Source of the DNA: Chitinophaga deserti
GTDB taxonomy: Bacteria; Bacteroidota; Bacteroidia; Chitinophagales; Chitinophagaceae
Direction: 5' to 3'
DNA length: 64,000 nucleotides
NCBI RefSeq assembly: GCF_003149455.1
Contig: NZ_QFFK01000001.1
Location: 749,935-813,934 of the forward strand
The notes beneath the pieces are model-generated. The model was given only the letters and a program-made list of their open reading frames with translations, was not told the origin of the DNA and did not search any database. The translations under genes and the position numbers were made by a program. Of this stretch, positions 25,608 to 34,829 are shown one piece after another. Numbering within the stretch: the first letter of the stretch is position 1; each line of letters starts with the position of its first letter.

Positions 25608-25669
25608 GGCAAACGCTTAATTCCCGCCAAAATAGCTATTTTAAGGCAATATCAGGTGATAGAAAACCT

Positions 25670-25677
25670 TACTTTTG
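25670..25677 (+). promoter_or_regulatory. Bacteroidota -7 promoter element for the MarC-family gene
   Basis: TACTTTTG matches TAnnTTTG and ends 15 bases before the ATG at 25693. A start site near 25684 would give a very short leader. No good -33 element is seen. Confidence 0.45.
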
Positions 25678-25692
25678 CTAAAATTTCATCAT

Positions 25693-26265
25693 ATGTTCAG
25701 TATCGACCAGATCATTACCATCAGTTTTACCCTTTTCGCCGTGATAGATATCCTGGGGTCCATCCCCGTACTGTTATCGCTGAAGGAGAAGATCGGGGAG
25801 ATTAATGCCGCCAAGGCCACCATAGCATCGGGTATACTGATGGTGGCGTTTTTACTGGGTGGCAAAGCGTTCCTGAACCTGATGAGCGTGGATCTGCAAT
25901 CGTTCGCCGTAGCGGGTTCCATCGTGATATTCATCATCGGCCTCGAAATGATCCTCGGGATAGAATTCTTCAAGAGTAACGACCAGGATACCAAAACGGG
26001 CAGTCTTGTCCCCATCGCCTTTCCGCTGATTGCAGGGTCGGGCACGCTTACCACCATCATGTCGCTCAAAGCAGATTTCGGGGATTATAACATCCTCGCG
26101 GGCATCCTGGTGAACCTGATCATCATTTTCATCGTGCTCCGTTCGCTCAGCTATATCGAAAGGATATTGGGAAAAGCAGGGCTGATGGTGCTGCGTAAAT
26201 TCTTCGGGGTAATCCTGCTGGCCATTGCTGTACGCATTTTCAAGAGCAACATCGGCACTTTATAA
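25693..26265 (+). CDS. MarC-family integral membrane protein
   Basis: This 190-residue protein has six hydrophobic segments and the family features FAVIDILGSIPVLLSL in helix 1, IGLEMILGIEFF in the centre, and PIAFPLIAGSGTLTTIM, the most conserved MarC motif. The function of the family is not settled; the early link to multiple antibiotic resistance was not upheld. The ATG at 25693 is preferred to a TTG at 25675 because it follows the -7 element. It is divergent from the XRE-cupin gene and upstream of tRNA-Arg, with no clear functional tie to either. Confidence 0.9.
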   Translation: MFSIDQIITISFTLFAVIDILGSIPVLLSLKEKIGEINAAKATIASGILMVAFLLGGKAFLNLMSVDLQSFAVAGSIVIFIIGLEMILGIEFFKSNDQDTKTGSLVPIAFPLIAGSGTLTTIMSLKADFGDYNILAGILVNLIIIFIVLRSLSYIERILGKAGLMVLRKFFGVILLAIAVRIFKSNIGTL

Positions 26266-26304
26266 AATTCTTTCCAAATATTCATTTTTCCATTACTTTT
26301 CCAT

Positions 26305-26312
26305 TACATTTG
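26305..26312 (+). promoter_or_regulatory. Bacteroidota -7 promoter element for tRNA-Arg
   Basis: TACATTTG matches TAnnTTTG and lies 19 bases before the first base of the tRNA, a distance fitting a short processed leader. Confidence 0.5.
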
Positions 26313-26331
26313 CATTCCTTCAAAAAAGGCC

Positions 26332-26406
26332 GGCCTCGTAGTACAATGGATAGTATAAGAGTTTCCGAAGCTCCAGATACAGGTTCGATTCCTGTCGAGG
26401 CTACCA
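26332..26406 (+). tRNA. tRNA-Arg (anticodon CCG)
   Basis: The cloverleaf can be drawn by hand. The acceptor stem is GGCCTCG with CGAGGCT (first pair G-U). The D stem is GTAC/GTAT with GG in the loop. The anticodon stem GAGT/GCTC closes the loop TTCCGAA, with anticodon CCG at the centre, reading CGG (Arg). The T arm is ACAGG-TTCGATT-CCTGT. Discriminator A and an encoded CCA end the gene. A TAnnTTTG element precedes it and a terminator follows. No integrase or repeated 3' end is nearby, so there is no sign of use as an attachment site. Confidence 0.95.
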
Positions 26407-26413
26407 CCATATT

Positions 26414-26451
26414 CCCGCAAACAAGCTAACTGCAGCGTTTGCGGGTTTTTT
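26414..26451 (+). terminator. Terminator of tRNA-Arg
   Basis: CCCGCAAAC / GTTTGCGGG hairpin (26414-26422 and 26437-26445) followed by six T, just after the tRNA CCA end. Confidence 0.88.
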
Positions 26452-26513
26452 ATTTTGTTTGAGGGGAAGGCGGGTTGGTTACACCCGAAGTTTTTGAAGC
26501 TCACACCACGTTT

Positions 26514-27716
26514 TTACTTTTGTTGCAGCAGTATCCCGCGTAGTTTTTCAAACCCTTCCGGGCTGGAACTGTAGAATATATCTCCGTTCTTTCTCACCAG
26601 CATATAGGTCGGAAAAGTTGTTATCGATAAATCACTGGTGAGGGTGTTTTGTTTTTCTGCCATGCTGTTAAATATCTGGGGCCAGGGGAGCCTGTTCTTT
26701 ACAAATATTTCTTTCGCTTTCGGATAATTTGCCGGGTTATCGAAACAAACGCTCACAAAGGGCACATCGGATTTAACCTCATTGTACAATTTCCGCAATT
26801 CAGGCATAGCAGCTATACAGGGGGCGCACCAGGTTCCCCAGAAATCGAGCAATACGTATTCTTTTGCTTTTTCGAAGTAGGGCGCCAGTTCCCGCATATG
26901 ACTTTCCGGCATTCTTGCAACCAGCTTTGTTTCCGTCAACCTGCGCATATATACCTTATCCCACTCCCTGCTTATGCTGTCCATTTTAAACAGCTTCCCG
27001 CCAATGACGAGCGTATCAGTCATACGATAGCTTGATTTATATACCAGCTGATTGCTGATCTTATCGTCCTGCATAGCGCCGTTTTCCTTCACCCTGATAG
27101 TCAGTCTGCTATCCGGCCACAAATAATCCGCTTTATTAAAGTAAAGAACCATCTCTCCAAACTCCGCCACTCCGCTCCGGCCAAAGGACGCAGCAAGCGG
27201 CATTTCGTTCACACAGGCATCTTTACTTGTAAAGCCAACGTGAAAAGGGAAAAAGTATATTTCCACAGGCTGGAAGGTGATGGTGTCATTGATACAATAG
27301 GGCAGCCGGGTGATGATTCGCGGTATCGCATCTTCAGGATGATTCCTCTTGTCCCATTTCTTCAGAGAATCATATGAATAACTCAGCACTTCCTCCTTAA
27401 GCAGGAAAGGATTATGCCGTTTAAGGATACATACCAGCAATTTGCTTCCTTCCCTTTTTGTCAATACGTTTAAACCGGGCATATCCCTGCATGCCGCGCC
27501 CTTCCTGGTTCCGGAATTTACTTCATAGAGGATACTGTCAGGCTTACTATTCACACACCATATCTGCAATTCTCTCACACTGGTGATAGACCGGCCTTTG
27601 GTGCCGCTGTAATAATCGGGTGTATGCAGGCTGATTGCGATATCCTGTTCCTGGGCCGCGCCAGCGAACGAGCATGCCAGCAGGCTAACCATTAAAGCGT
27701 AACGAATTGATTTCAT
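26514..27716 (-). CDS. Secreted thioredoxin-like (TlpA-type) protein with long N-terminal region
   Basis: This 400-residue protein has a signal peptide at about residues 1-21 (ending AGAAQ). The C-terminal 120 residues form a TlpA/ResA-like thioredoxin domain with redox pair Cys297-Cys300 in DFWGTWCAPCIAAMPEL, the cis-proline segment TTFPTYMLV, and the strand FVSVCFDN. The first 270 residues are beta-rich, carry several extra cysteines and match nothing I recognise. Bacteroidota have many such fusions, where the thioredoxin part reduces or isomerises disulfides in the periplasm. It is isolated, convergent with the tRNA, with no partner gene in the same direction. Confidence 0.85.
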   Translation of the reverse strand: MKSIRYALMVSLLACSFAGAAQEQDIAISLHTPDYYSGTKGRSITSVRELQIWCVNSKPDSILYEVNSGTRKGAACRDMPGLNVLTKREGSKLLVCILKRHNPFLLKEEVLSYSYDSLKKWDKRNHPEDAIPRIITRLPYCINDTITFQPVEIYFFPFHVGFTSKDACVNEMPLAASFGRSGVAEFGEMVLYFNKADYLWPDSRLTIRVKENGAMQDDKISNQLVYKSSYRMTDTLVIGGKLFKMDSISREWDKVYMRRLTETKLVARMPESHMRELAPYFEKAKEYVLLDFWGTWCAPCIAAMPELRKLYNEVKSDVPFVSVCFDNPANYPKAKEIFVKNRLPWPQIFNSMAEKQNTLTSDLSITTFPTYMLVRKNGDIFYSSSPEGFEKLRGILLQQK

Positions 27717-27891
27717 GGGAACGGGTTTTCGATTATGTAATCTAACGAAAAAAGGTTGCTTACCGGCCCGGCAATAACTTACCTGAAGCGTTTGGGGAAT
27801 TTTGCCTCTCTGATCTTAAAACCGAAGAAAAAAGCCCGCTTCCCCTTAACCGGAAAACAGCCCTGCAGGAATGCTGTTTTCTACCTGCAGG

Positions 27892-28212
27892 ATGGCAGCA
27901 AAACACTTTCAATCGCCGGAAGCGAAAAGCACAAAACTGGTAATTCCCATTATACTCATCTATCGGAAGTTGCGCCTTCGGTACAAGGCACTTACCGTAT
28001 CGGGATTCATCATTCTGCCCATGATTGCCGGCATGCTCTACAGCCACCGCTTCCTGAACGGGTTATTGGAAAAAGGATGGCTGCCGCACACCCATATCCC
28101 TGGCACCCCTGATGCAGTACTTCTCCACACCGGCCTCATGCTCATACTCCTTGGTTTCACATATCAGGCCCTCCGGCGCCCGCCCTTTACCAGCAAAGCC
28201 ACAGAAAACTGA
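27892..28212 (+). CDS. Small putative membrane protein
   Basis: This 106-residue reading frame has two hydrophobic segments, one around ALTVSGFIILPMIAGMLY (about residues 35-52) and another around AVLLHTGLMLILLGFTYQ (about 76-93), with a basic N-terminal region. I do not recognise a family. Support comes from the membrane-like pattern and a normal stop. Against it are the lack of a visible promoter or ribosome site and its location in a 900-base gap between two minus-strand genes. The start could also be the ATG at 27871. Confidence 0.45.
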   Translation: MAAKHFQSPEAKSTKLVIPIILIYRKLRLRYKALTVSGFIILPMIAGMLYSHRFLNGLLEKGWLPHTHIPGTPDAVLLHTGLMLILLGFTYQALRRPPFTSKATEN

Positions 28213-28239
28213 AAAACGGGGCATTTGTGCCAGCGTAAA

Positions 28240-28400
28240 GGTTCACTTAAGGTATGGTTACTTAAGGGTTAAAGAGTACTTAAAGTATACTTAATGTATA
28301 TAAAACGGGTACAAACCCAATACTGTAGCGGAAAAGGGCCTAAAATATATATAAAGTACCCTATCCTTAAGGCTTCATTACCCTTGAAGTATCTAAAAAG
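28240..28400. repeat. AT-rich short-word repeat cluster
   Basis: ACTTAA occurs at 28245, 28260, 28278 and 28289, with related palindromic words (CTTAAG, GTATAC, CCTTAAGG) up to about 28375. The rest of 28213-28570 holds no convincing gene. The setting resembles the 14388-14530 cluster: both lie just beyond the 3' end of a minus-strand susD gene. Confidence 0.55.
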
Positions 28401-28570
28401 AAACCGGGACTCTGCATAGAGTCCCGGGGTGGGTTGACCAAAAATAACGTGGATTGGCATCAGGTGCCGGGACTATTTAAAATCATCATGAAGTTGATAT
28501 TCAGTTACGCGATGGAAATAACATGATTACCATACAGGCAATCATGTGCCCCAAAAGGGTGAATTGGGGT

Positions 28571-28604
28571 AAAAAAAACGGCGCCTGCTCTGCAACAGGC
28601 ACCG
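28571..28604 (-). terminator. Terminator of SusCD locus 3
   Basis: On the minus strand CGGTGCCTG / CAGGCGCCG forms a stem (one G-U pair) followed by a run of eight T, about 27 bases past the susD stop. Confidence 0.88.
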
Positions 28605-28630
28605 TAGGGTTATGACAAAGGATTAAACGG

Positions 28631-30331
28631 TTAGTTCTGCGATAAGGCCCCCTGCGAGCGGTCTATCTGCTGCTGGGGGATAGGCAGGATAGCGTCTTTA
28701 GCTTCGAAAACGATTCCTTTGAAGGCAGTAAGGAGGTTTCCTTCAAATGCGGAATAGCTCTCGATTGTGGTTTTGGCGATATCCCAGCGCACAAGGTCAT
28801 AAAAACGATGACCTTCCATAGCCAGCTCCAGCCTGCGCTCAAAGCGAAGGGCATTGCGGGCAACCGCCTGGCTTGCAAAAGCTGCGTATGGCTGCACTTT
28901 ATAGTTTGCGGCAGGTGCACCATTTACGACCCTCCCCGGCAGGTGAGAAGCCCGGGCGCGTACTTTGTTCACCAGCGCAAGTGCAGCAGGCAGGTTATTC
29001 TGCTCGATGTAACATTCTGCCGCCATCAGATATACGTCTGCCAGGCGGATGATGTTTACGTTCAGGCTTGTAATGTAAGGCGCACCTGCAACGGTTTCAG
29101 TACCGCGGGAGGTAGCGTCCACCATATGCTTAACGCCAACAAATGGTCCGGCATAGGCGGGGTCACGAATCCAGGCATCACCGGGCATAATGCCCCAGTC
29201 GCGATACGGTACGCCTCTGCGGCCTACGGTATAATCCAGGCGGGGGTCAAACTCCCAGGTTACATCTACCTGGTAGTTGGTTTTGGCATTTCCGGTGAGA
29301 CCGAAATCTGACAGATACGGATTGGTCCGGTAGCTTCCGTCCAGCATGGGTAAACCGGCCGGTGTAACGCGGAATGAGTTAACCAGGTCGAAAGTAGGCT
29401 GATAAAACCCGCAGCAGGAAACCGGTGCGGTACCATAGAAACCGCCGAGCATATCGCCCACATTCGCATTATCTCCGCTACCATCGGGGTTGATGGCGTG
29501 CTGAGCAGCGAAAATACTTTCGGGACCGTTCTCTTTCGTTACATCGAAATTGTCTCTGAAATCAAGCGTCTCCAGATCGGGCTTTGCTGCAATAACAGCA
29601 TTCAGCAGCGTAAGCGCTTCAGGGTATTTCTTCTGATACAGCAATACTTTACCCAGGTATGCCTGCGCAGCAATTTTGTTGGCGCGGCCGGCATCCGGCA
29701 TTACTGCAGGCAGATTGTCTACCGCGAATTTGAAATCCGCTTCAATTTTAGCATATACCCCCCCTTCGTTTTTAACAGCAAGCGCCTGTTCGGGCGTCAT
29801 AGACTCGTCTACGTAAGGGATTTTTGCAAATATCCTTTGCAGGAAAAAGTAGTAGTGCGCCCGGAGGAAACGGGCTTCCGCTTCCACCTGCTTAGCACGC
29901 TCATCGGAGAGCTTATCTGCCGAGCCGGCCTGTACTACTTTCAACAGCTTGAGCGTATTGTTGCAACGGGCAATGCCTTCATAATACCGGTTCCACAGGA
30001 TCTCGGTATTGTCGTTGGAGACAGACACGTCGTGCAGCTCAACCTGGTTCATGTTGGGCTGGTCACCGTTGTTACTTCCTTTGTGGGCATTATCGGCTCC
30101 AACTTCTCCAAACAGCCACTGGCTGGGCGAAGAGGAATAGTTACCCCAGGTGCCGTTAACGTTTCCGTTTACAAGGCCATACGCGCCCGTCAGCATACCT
30201 TCCACACCTCTGGAGGAAGTGATCTGATCCTGGGTCAATTCTCCCTGCGGGTTCTTTTCCAGAAAGTCCGCGCCACAGGAGCCCAATATGGTAGCGCATG
30301 CCACTATTATGATGCTATGAATCCTTTTCAT
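28631..30331 (-). CDS. SusD/RagB-type lipoprotein (locus 3)
   Basis: This 566-residue protein has lipobox TILGSC (Cys18) followed by GADFLEKNPQGELT, the classical SusD start. The TPR-like helices show as AEARFLRAHYYFFLQR and AAQAYLGKVLLYQKKYPEAL. The late block has ERRLELAMEGHRFYDLVRW, the strongest RagB/SusD signature in this window. The ATG at 30331 is used; a TTG two codons upstream is less likely. It starts 18 bases after the SusC gene and ends at a terminator. It differs in type and length from the locus 2 SusD, so the pairs probably bind different substrates. Confidence 0.95.
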   Translation of the reverse strand: MKRIHSIIIVACATILGSCGADFLEKNPQGELTQDQITSSRGVEGMLTGAYGLVNGNVNGTWGNYSSSPSQWLFGEVGADNAHKGSNNGDQPNMNQVELHDVSVSNDNTEILWNRYYEGIARCNNTLKLLKVVQAGSADKLSDERAKQVEAEARFLRAHYYFFLQRIFAKIPYVDESMTPEQALAVKNEGGVYAKIEADFKFAVDNLPAVMPDAGRANKIAAQAYLGKVLLYQKKYPEALTLLNAVIAAKPDLETLDFRDNFDVTKENGPESIFAAQHAINPDGSGDNANVGDMLGGFYGTAPVSCCGFYQPTFDLVNSFRVTPAGLPMLDGSYRTNPYLSDFGLTGNAKTNYQVDVTWEFDPRLDYTVGRRGVPYRDWGIMPGDAWIRDPAYAGPFVGVKHMVDATSRGTETVAGAPYITSLNVNIIRLADVYLMAAECYIEQNNLPAALALVNKVRARASHLPGRVVNGAPAANYKVQPYAAFASQAVARNALRFERRLELAMEGHRFYDLVRWDIAKTTIESYSAFEGNLLTAFKGIVFEAKDAILPIPQQQIDRSQGALSQN

Positions 30332-30349
30332 GTTCAAAAGTCTTTTAGA

Positions 30350-33300
30350 TTAGAAACCTGCACTGAAACCAATGATAAACTGCCGTGCTACCGGATATAC
30401 ACCAAAATCAACACCCAACGCAGAGAAGGTAGAGTTGGTCTGGCTTACTTCAGGATCGAGGCCGGTGTATTTCGTGATTGTGAACAGGTTGGAAGCACCG
30501 CCATACACACGGAGTGTACGCATGTTTCCTTTAAACCAGTTGTCCACCTTGAAATTGTACCCGATCTGCAGATTCTTCATACGGAAGTAGCTGCCATCCT
30601 GCACATAGTAGCCGGAAGATGCGAGCTCATAATCACTCGCTCTCCTGTTGGGCGTATGGATTTTTGAACCGGTGTTTGTGGGCGACCAGCGGTCGAGCAT
30701 CCGTACACTGGCGGTACCGTCGAACGTACTGAAATCCGTAAAATACCGGGTGGCTTCGTACAGATCATTACCCTGCGAACCGTTGAAGAACATAGACAGA
30801 TCCCAGTTCTTATACTTCGCATTGATACCAAAGCTGTACAGGAAGTCGGGGTGCGGATTGCCGATAACCGTACGGTCGGCCGGTGTGATCTGACCATCTC
30901 CGTTTACGTCTGAATACTTCGGACCGCCAACGCGGGCACCGGTATATTTAGGGCTCTTACCGAGATCATCCGCACTGGAGTATACCCCTTCCCATTTGTA
31001 TCCGTAAAAGGATCCGAAAGGTTCACCCGGGCGAAGGATCGTTGTCTGAAGACTGCGGAATGTTCCGTAAAGCTGTTCTTTCACGGAAGGTGCCAGTGAA
31101 ATCACCTGGTTTACGTTACGGGAAACGTTCACGTTAAGATCGAGCTTGAAGGGCTTGTTCGCACGCTGGCCGTAGTGGTAACCTACGCCCACTTCAATAC
31201 CCGAGTTCTTCATATCACCGATATTCACGAAAGGAGCAGCACCCTGGCCGATAGCTGCCGATGGCAGGGGAACAGGATACAGCATATCCGTTGTTTTACG
31301 GCTATACCAGTCGATAGCACCGTCCAGCTCACCATCCAGCAGGGTAAAGTCGAGACCGATGTTAAAGGATTTCAACTCTTCCCATTTGATCTCCGTATTC
31401 TTATATGCTTTCTGCCAAACGCCTGATGTGATGCTCTTTCCATTGTATGGATAGAAGGCGTTAGCGATAAGGCTTTCATACCGGTCGATGTACTGGAACC
31501 CGGGGATACGCTGGTTACCGGTAATACCATAACCTGCACGGAGCTTCAGGTCGGTAATAAACTTACTGCCTTTCAGGAAATCTTCTTCAGAAAGGCGCCA
31601 GGCCACGCTACCTGCGGGAAAGGTACCATAGCGGTAGTTCTTACTGAAGTTGGAGGAGCCGTCACGACGAACGGTAAGGCTTACGAGGTAGCGGTCGAGG
31701 AATGAATAATCGGCACGGCCGAAGATGGAAAACAGTGAGCCAACACCACCACTGGAAGTGTTGTTGATGTTGGAAGAACCTGCCGGCAGATAGTAGTAAT
31801 CCGGAAGGCCGAGGAGGAAGTAATCATTACGGCCGGCAGACAGGAATCTGTTGCGCGACTGGAAAGCTTCCGTACCACCCATTACTGTAAGGGCATGTAC
31901 ATTGGCCACTTCCCATTTATAAGTCAGGGTATTGGTCCAGGTCCATTCTGTATTAAAGCCCTGGTTTTCCGACATACCATTTGCCTCGCTGCCTTCGGAG
32001 AATTCGAGGTTAGGGTAGTTGTAAGAAACGCCGCTGTAGTTTTCGTAACGGATACCGAACGAGGTTTTGGCTACAAGCCCTCTTATCAGATCTACCTCCC
32101 CAAACACATTACCAAAGAAGAAATTGCGCTTCTGAATGTTATCCTTAGCGCGGTAAAGTAATGCGAGCGGATTTTGTGCGTTGCCGAGCTTATCGCCACG
32201 GCTGCCTGCGAAGTTTCCCTTAATGTCATAAACCGGAATAATTACAGGGATACGGTAAGCAAAGCCCAGTGCACTGCCTTCTCCCTGATAGTCGCCGGAA
32301 ACATTTGGGTTTACGCCTACACCTACAAACTCTTCATAGCTATACTGCATGTTTTCGCCGAAGCGGAAGTGGTTGTTGAAAGCATTGAATCTTGTATTGG
32401 CGCGGGCATTATACCTTTTATAACCGGTATGCCTGATGGTACCTTCCTGACCGAGATAGCCTGCACCGATGGCATAGGTGGCGTTTTCACCACCACCGTT
32501 TACGCCCAGCTGAACATTCCGGATGGGAGCATTATCAGTGATTTCCTTGAACCAGTCAGTACCCTGCTGGTTAGCTTTGGTGATCTGGTAGAAATTCGAC
32601 AGCGACCGGCTGTAGTTGTATTTGGAAGGATCGGCATCGGCGGCAGTGATCTTTTGACCCGTTTTGCCACCGGCTACCAGGTATTCCGGCAGTGTGGGTG
32701 TAGCACCGGTGCCGTAGTTATTACCGGTAGTTCCCTCCTGGCCGGGCGTGAGGCCCGCGTTGCGGAATGCCTCATACAGATACTCAGCGTACTGCTGGGG
32801 ATTCATCATTTTGGGGAACTGATTCTTATTTGGCACCTGGGTACCAAAGTAGGAGCTGAGGTTGATCCTTGGCGGACCTTTCACGCCCTGGCGTGTGGTG
32901 ATAATCACAACACCGTTGTTGGCGCGGGCACCGTAGATGGAAGCAGAAGATGCGTCCTTCAGTACCTGCATGGATTCGATATCGTTCTGGTCGAGCCAGG
33001 AAAGTTTCCCTTCGTAAGGCACACCGTCGATAACGAATAAGGGATCGTTGTTGTTAATGGTAGAGAAGCCGCGGATACGGATCTGAGGCGTGGCACCGGG
33101 GGCACCATCGCTGATGATCTGTACACCGGTAGCTTTACCCTGGAGGGACTCCACAGGGCTGGCCACAGGCTGCTGCTTCATCTGGTTTACGTTTACAACG
33201 GCTACAGCCCCGGTAAGGTCTTTTACACGTTGTGAACCATAGCCTGTTACCACTACTTCGTCGAGCGAAGTATTGGAAAAGGCGAGTGAAATGTTATAGG

Positions 33301-33628
33301 ATTTGCCAGCTTCAACGGTAACTTCCTGTGCAGTGAAACCAATGCTGGAAATCATGAGCACGTCGCCCACATTGGCCTGGATGGAAAAATCTCCGTTTTC
33401 ATTGGTAACGGTGCCTTTGCTCGTGCCTTTAATCTGAACAGCAACACCGGGAACCGGCTGTTTGTCCTGCTCACTAATGATTCTGCCTTTGACGGTTTGC
33501 GCCTGCTGAAAATACAGGCTGGAGGCGGTTGAGGCATGAACGGAAAGGGTACCGGAAAGGGGGGTGATAAGGAAAAAGATTCCACTTATCGCTTTTGTCA
33601 AAAAAGCAATATTCCTCTTTTTTTTCAT
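30350..33628 (-). CDS. SusC/RagA-type TonB-dependent receptor (locus 3)
   Basis: This is the longest of the three SusC proteins at 1092 residues. A long signal region covers residues 1-32 (ending SVHA). The carboxypeptidase-regulatory-like domain runs about 45-125 (VKGRIISEQDKQPVPGVAVQ). The NTSLDEVVVTGYGSQR motif follows, then the plug with IRIRGFSTINNNDPLFVIDG and KDASSASIYGARANNGVV. The barrel ends in phenylalanine. All signatures are intact, in contrast to the shortened plug of locus 2. It pairs with the SusD gene 18 bases downstream. No sigma/anti-sigma regulators, hydrolases or peptidases flank it, so the substrate is open. Confidence 0.95.
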   Translation of the reverse strand: MKKKRNIAFLTKAISGIFFLITPLSGTLSVHASTASSLYFQQAQTVKGRIISEQDKQPVPGVAVQIKGTSKGTVTNENGDFSIQANVGDVLMISSIGFTAQEVTVEAGKSYNISLAFSNTSLDEVVVTGYGSQRVKDLTGAVAVVNVNQMKQQPVASPVESLQGKATGVQIISDGAPGATPQIRIRGFSTINNNDPLFVIDGVPYEGKLSWLDQNDIESMQVLKDASSASIYGARANNGVVIITTRQGVKGPPRINLSSYFGTQVPNKNQFPKMMNPQQYAEYLYEAFRNAGLTPGQEGTTGNNYGTGATPTLPEYLVAGGKTGQKITAADADPSKYNYSRSLSNFYQITKANQQGTDWFKEITDNAPIRNVQLGVNGGGENATYAIGAGYLGQEGTIRHTGYKRYNARANTRFNAFNNHFRFGENMQYSYEEFVGVGVNPNVSGDYQGEGSALGFAYRIPVIIPVYDIKGNFAGSRGDKLGNAQNPLALLYRAKDNIQKRNFFFGNVFGEVDLIRGLVAKTSFGIRYENYSGVSYNYPNLEFSEGSEANGMSENQGFNTEWTWTNTLTYKWEVANVHALTVMGGTEAFQSRNRFLSAGRNDYFLLGLPDYYYLPAGSSNINNTSSGGVGSLFSIFGRADYSFLDRYLVSLTVRRDGSSNFSKNYRYGTFPAGSVAWRLSEEDFLKGSKFITDLKLRAGYGITGNQRIPGFQYIDRYESLIANAFYPYNGKSITSGVWQKAYKNTEIKWEELKSFNIGLDFTLLDGELDGAIDWYSRKTTDMLYPVPLPSAAIGQGAAPFVNIGDMKNSGIEVGVGYHYGQRANKPFKLDLNVNVSRNVNQVISLAPSVKEQLYGTFRSLQTTILRPGEPFGSFYGYKWEGVYSSADDLGKSPKYTGARVGGPKYSDVNGDGQITPADRTVIGNPHPDFLYSFGINAKYKNWDLSMFFNGSQGNDLYEATRYFTDFSTFDGTASVRMLDRWSPTNTGSKIHTPNRRASDYELASSGYYVQDGSYFRMKNLQIGYNFKVDNWFKGNMRTLRVYGGASNLFTITKYTGLDPEVSQTNSTFSALGVDFGVYPVARQFIIGFSAGF

Positions 33629-34260
33629 ATTTTTGATGCGTTATAGTTCAGCGAAGTATTTTGAACTGTATCTCGGCAAAGCTTCTCCCAGCTTAGCCTG
33701 CCGGCAATACTCCCATATTGCCGGTTTATGTTGGAATCCTACTTATATGTCATAACATGGGATTTAAAAGGTGAATAATAGGGCATGCGCATTAAGCACA
33801 AACGATTATCCCGGACACGGACAAGCACACGTCTGCAGATACGGACCTGCCGCCGGTTTTTAGAATGGACAGTAAAGATGAATTGAACGAACGTGGTTCA
33901 ATGATGTCGATTTCGAGTTTGGTTTACGTAATAGCCGGTTCCCATAACTTTCGATTTAGTAATGGAATTTATTTAACCTGACAGAATGAGTTTACAATCT
34001 TCCCAATACGTTTCTGGTAATAGAATGGCGGCGGGTTAGGCATGAAATTTCATGCGTTTCCAGTAACGGTGGAATAATTATCGTTCAAATGATATTGGTA
34101 TATGTTAAAAGTACATGATCTTTTATATAAATCCAAACACTGCAACAAATTCTTCTCCCCGAATTGTAAAAGATAATGCGGAGCTGACACGATTACCCTG
34201 CGATCCGCAAACTTACTTGCGGCCGGTACGTTTTATTAACAAACATCAACCCTTTCCATC
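33629..34260. other. Long divergent intergenic region upstream of susC locus 3
   Basis: This 632-base AT-rich spacer lies between the locus 3 susC start and the flavin reductase start. A clean hairpin CCGGCAATA / TATTGCCGG with a six-base loop sits at 33701-33724, about 75 bases upstream of susC, without a T run. I see no gene and no clear promoter core; both divergent promoters must lie here. Confidence 0.45.
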
Positions 34261-34821
34261 ATGAAACGTGTGTACAGAAAAACCGAAATGGATCTGGCAG
34301 GGATCAGGCGGCTGCTGGAACCGGGACCTATAGTTCTCGTCAGCTCCCACTGGCAAAACCACCATAATATCAGCACCATGGGATGGCACTGCGTCATGGA
34401 GTTTACGCCCTCCCTCATTGGCTGTATGATCACTTCCGCCAATCACAGTTACAACATGATAGAAAAAAGCGGGGAATGCGTGATCAATATCCCTACAGCT
34501 GATATGCTCGACACTATAGTAGGTATCGGCAATACTTCCGGGAAGCGGGTCAACAAATTTAAGAAGTACGGGCTCACTCCCGGAGAAGCACAAACGGTAT
34601 CCGCCCCGGTCATAGAAGAATGTTACGCTCATTTTGAATGCCGGGTGGCCGACAGGCGTATGCTCGCGAAGTATAATTTCTTTATCTTGGAAGTAACACA
34701 TGCACGCTGTGCTTTATGGCCCCGGTTTCCGAAAACGGTTCATTACCGGGGAGAGGGCATATTCATGGAATCAGGACGCAACATCGCCCGTCCGGAGAAA
34801 TTCAGGCCGCAAAATCTATAA
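34261..34821 (+). CDS. Flavin reductase-like FMN-binding protein
   Basis: This 186-residue protein has the split-barrel flavin reductase fold: VLVSSHWQNHHNISTMGWH near residue 26 (flavin-binding strand region), CMITSANHSYNMI, and ECVINIPTADM, which matches the conserved FVVNLP-type segment. Members bind FMN and reduce it with NAD(P)H or act in oxidative metabolism; the partner here is unknown. It ends 8 bases before the antiporter start, so the two may be co-transcribed, though their functions do not obviously match. Confidence 0.87.
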   Translation: MKRVYRKTEMDLAGIRRLLEPGPIVLVSSHWQNHHNISTMGWHCVMEFTPSLIGCMITSANHSYNMIEKSGECVINIPTADMLDTIVGIGNTSGKRVNKFKKYGLTPGEAQTVSAPVIEECYAHFECRVADRRMLAKYNFFILEVTHARCALWPRFPKTVHYRGEGIFMESGRNIARPEKFRPQNL

Positions 34822-34829
34822 TTAACTAC

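Noticed and set aside
26332..26406. tRNA-Arg as an integration (attachment) site
   Set aside because: No integrase, no repeated tRNA end and no sign of an island border are seen in the following 15 kb.
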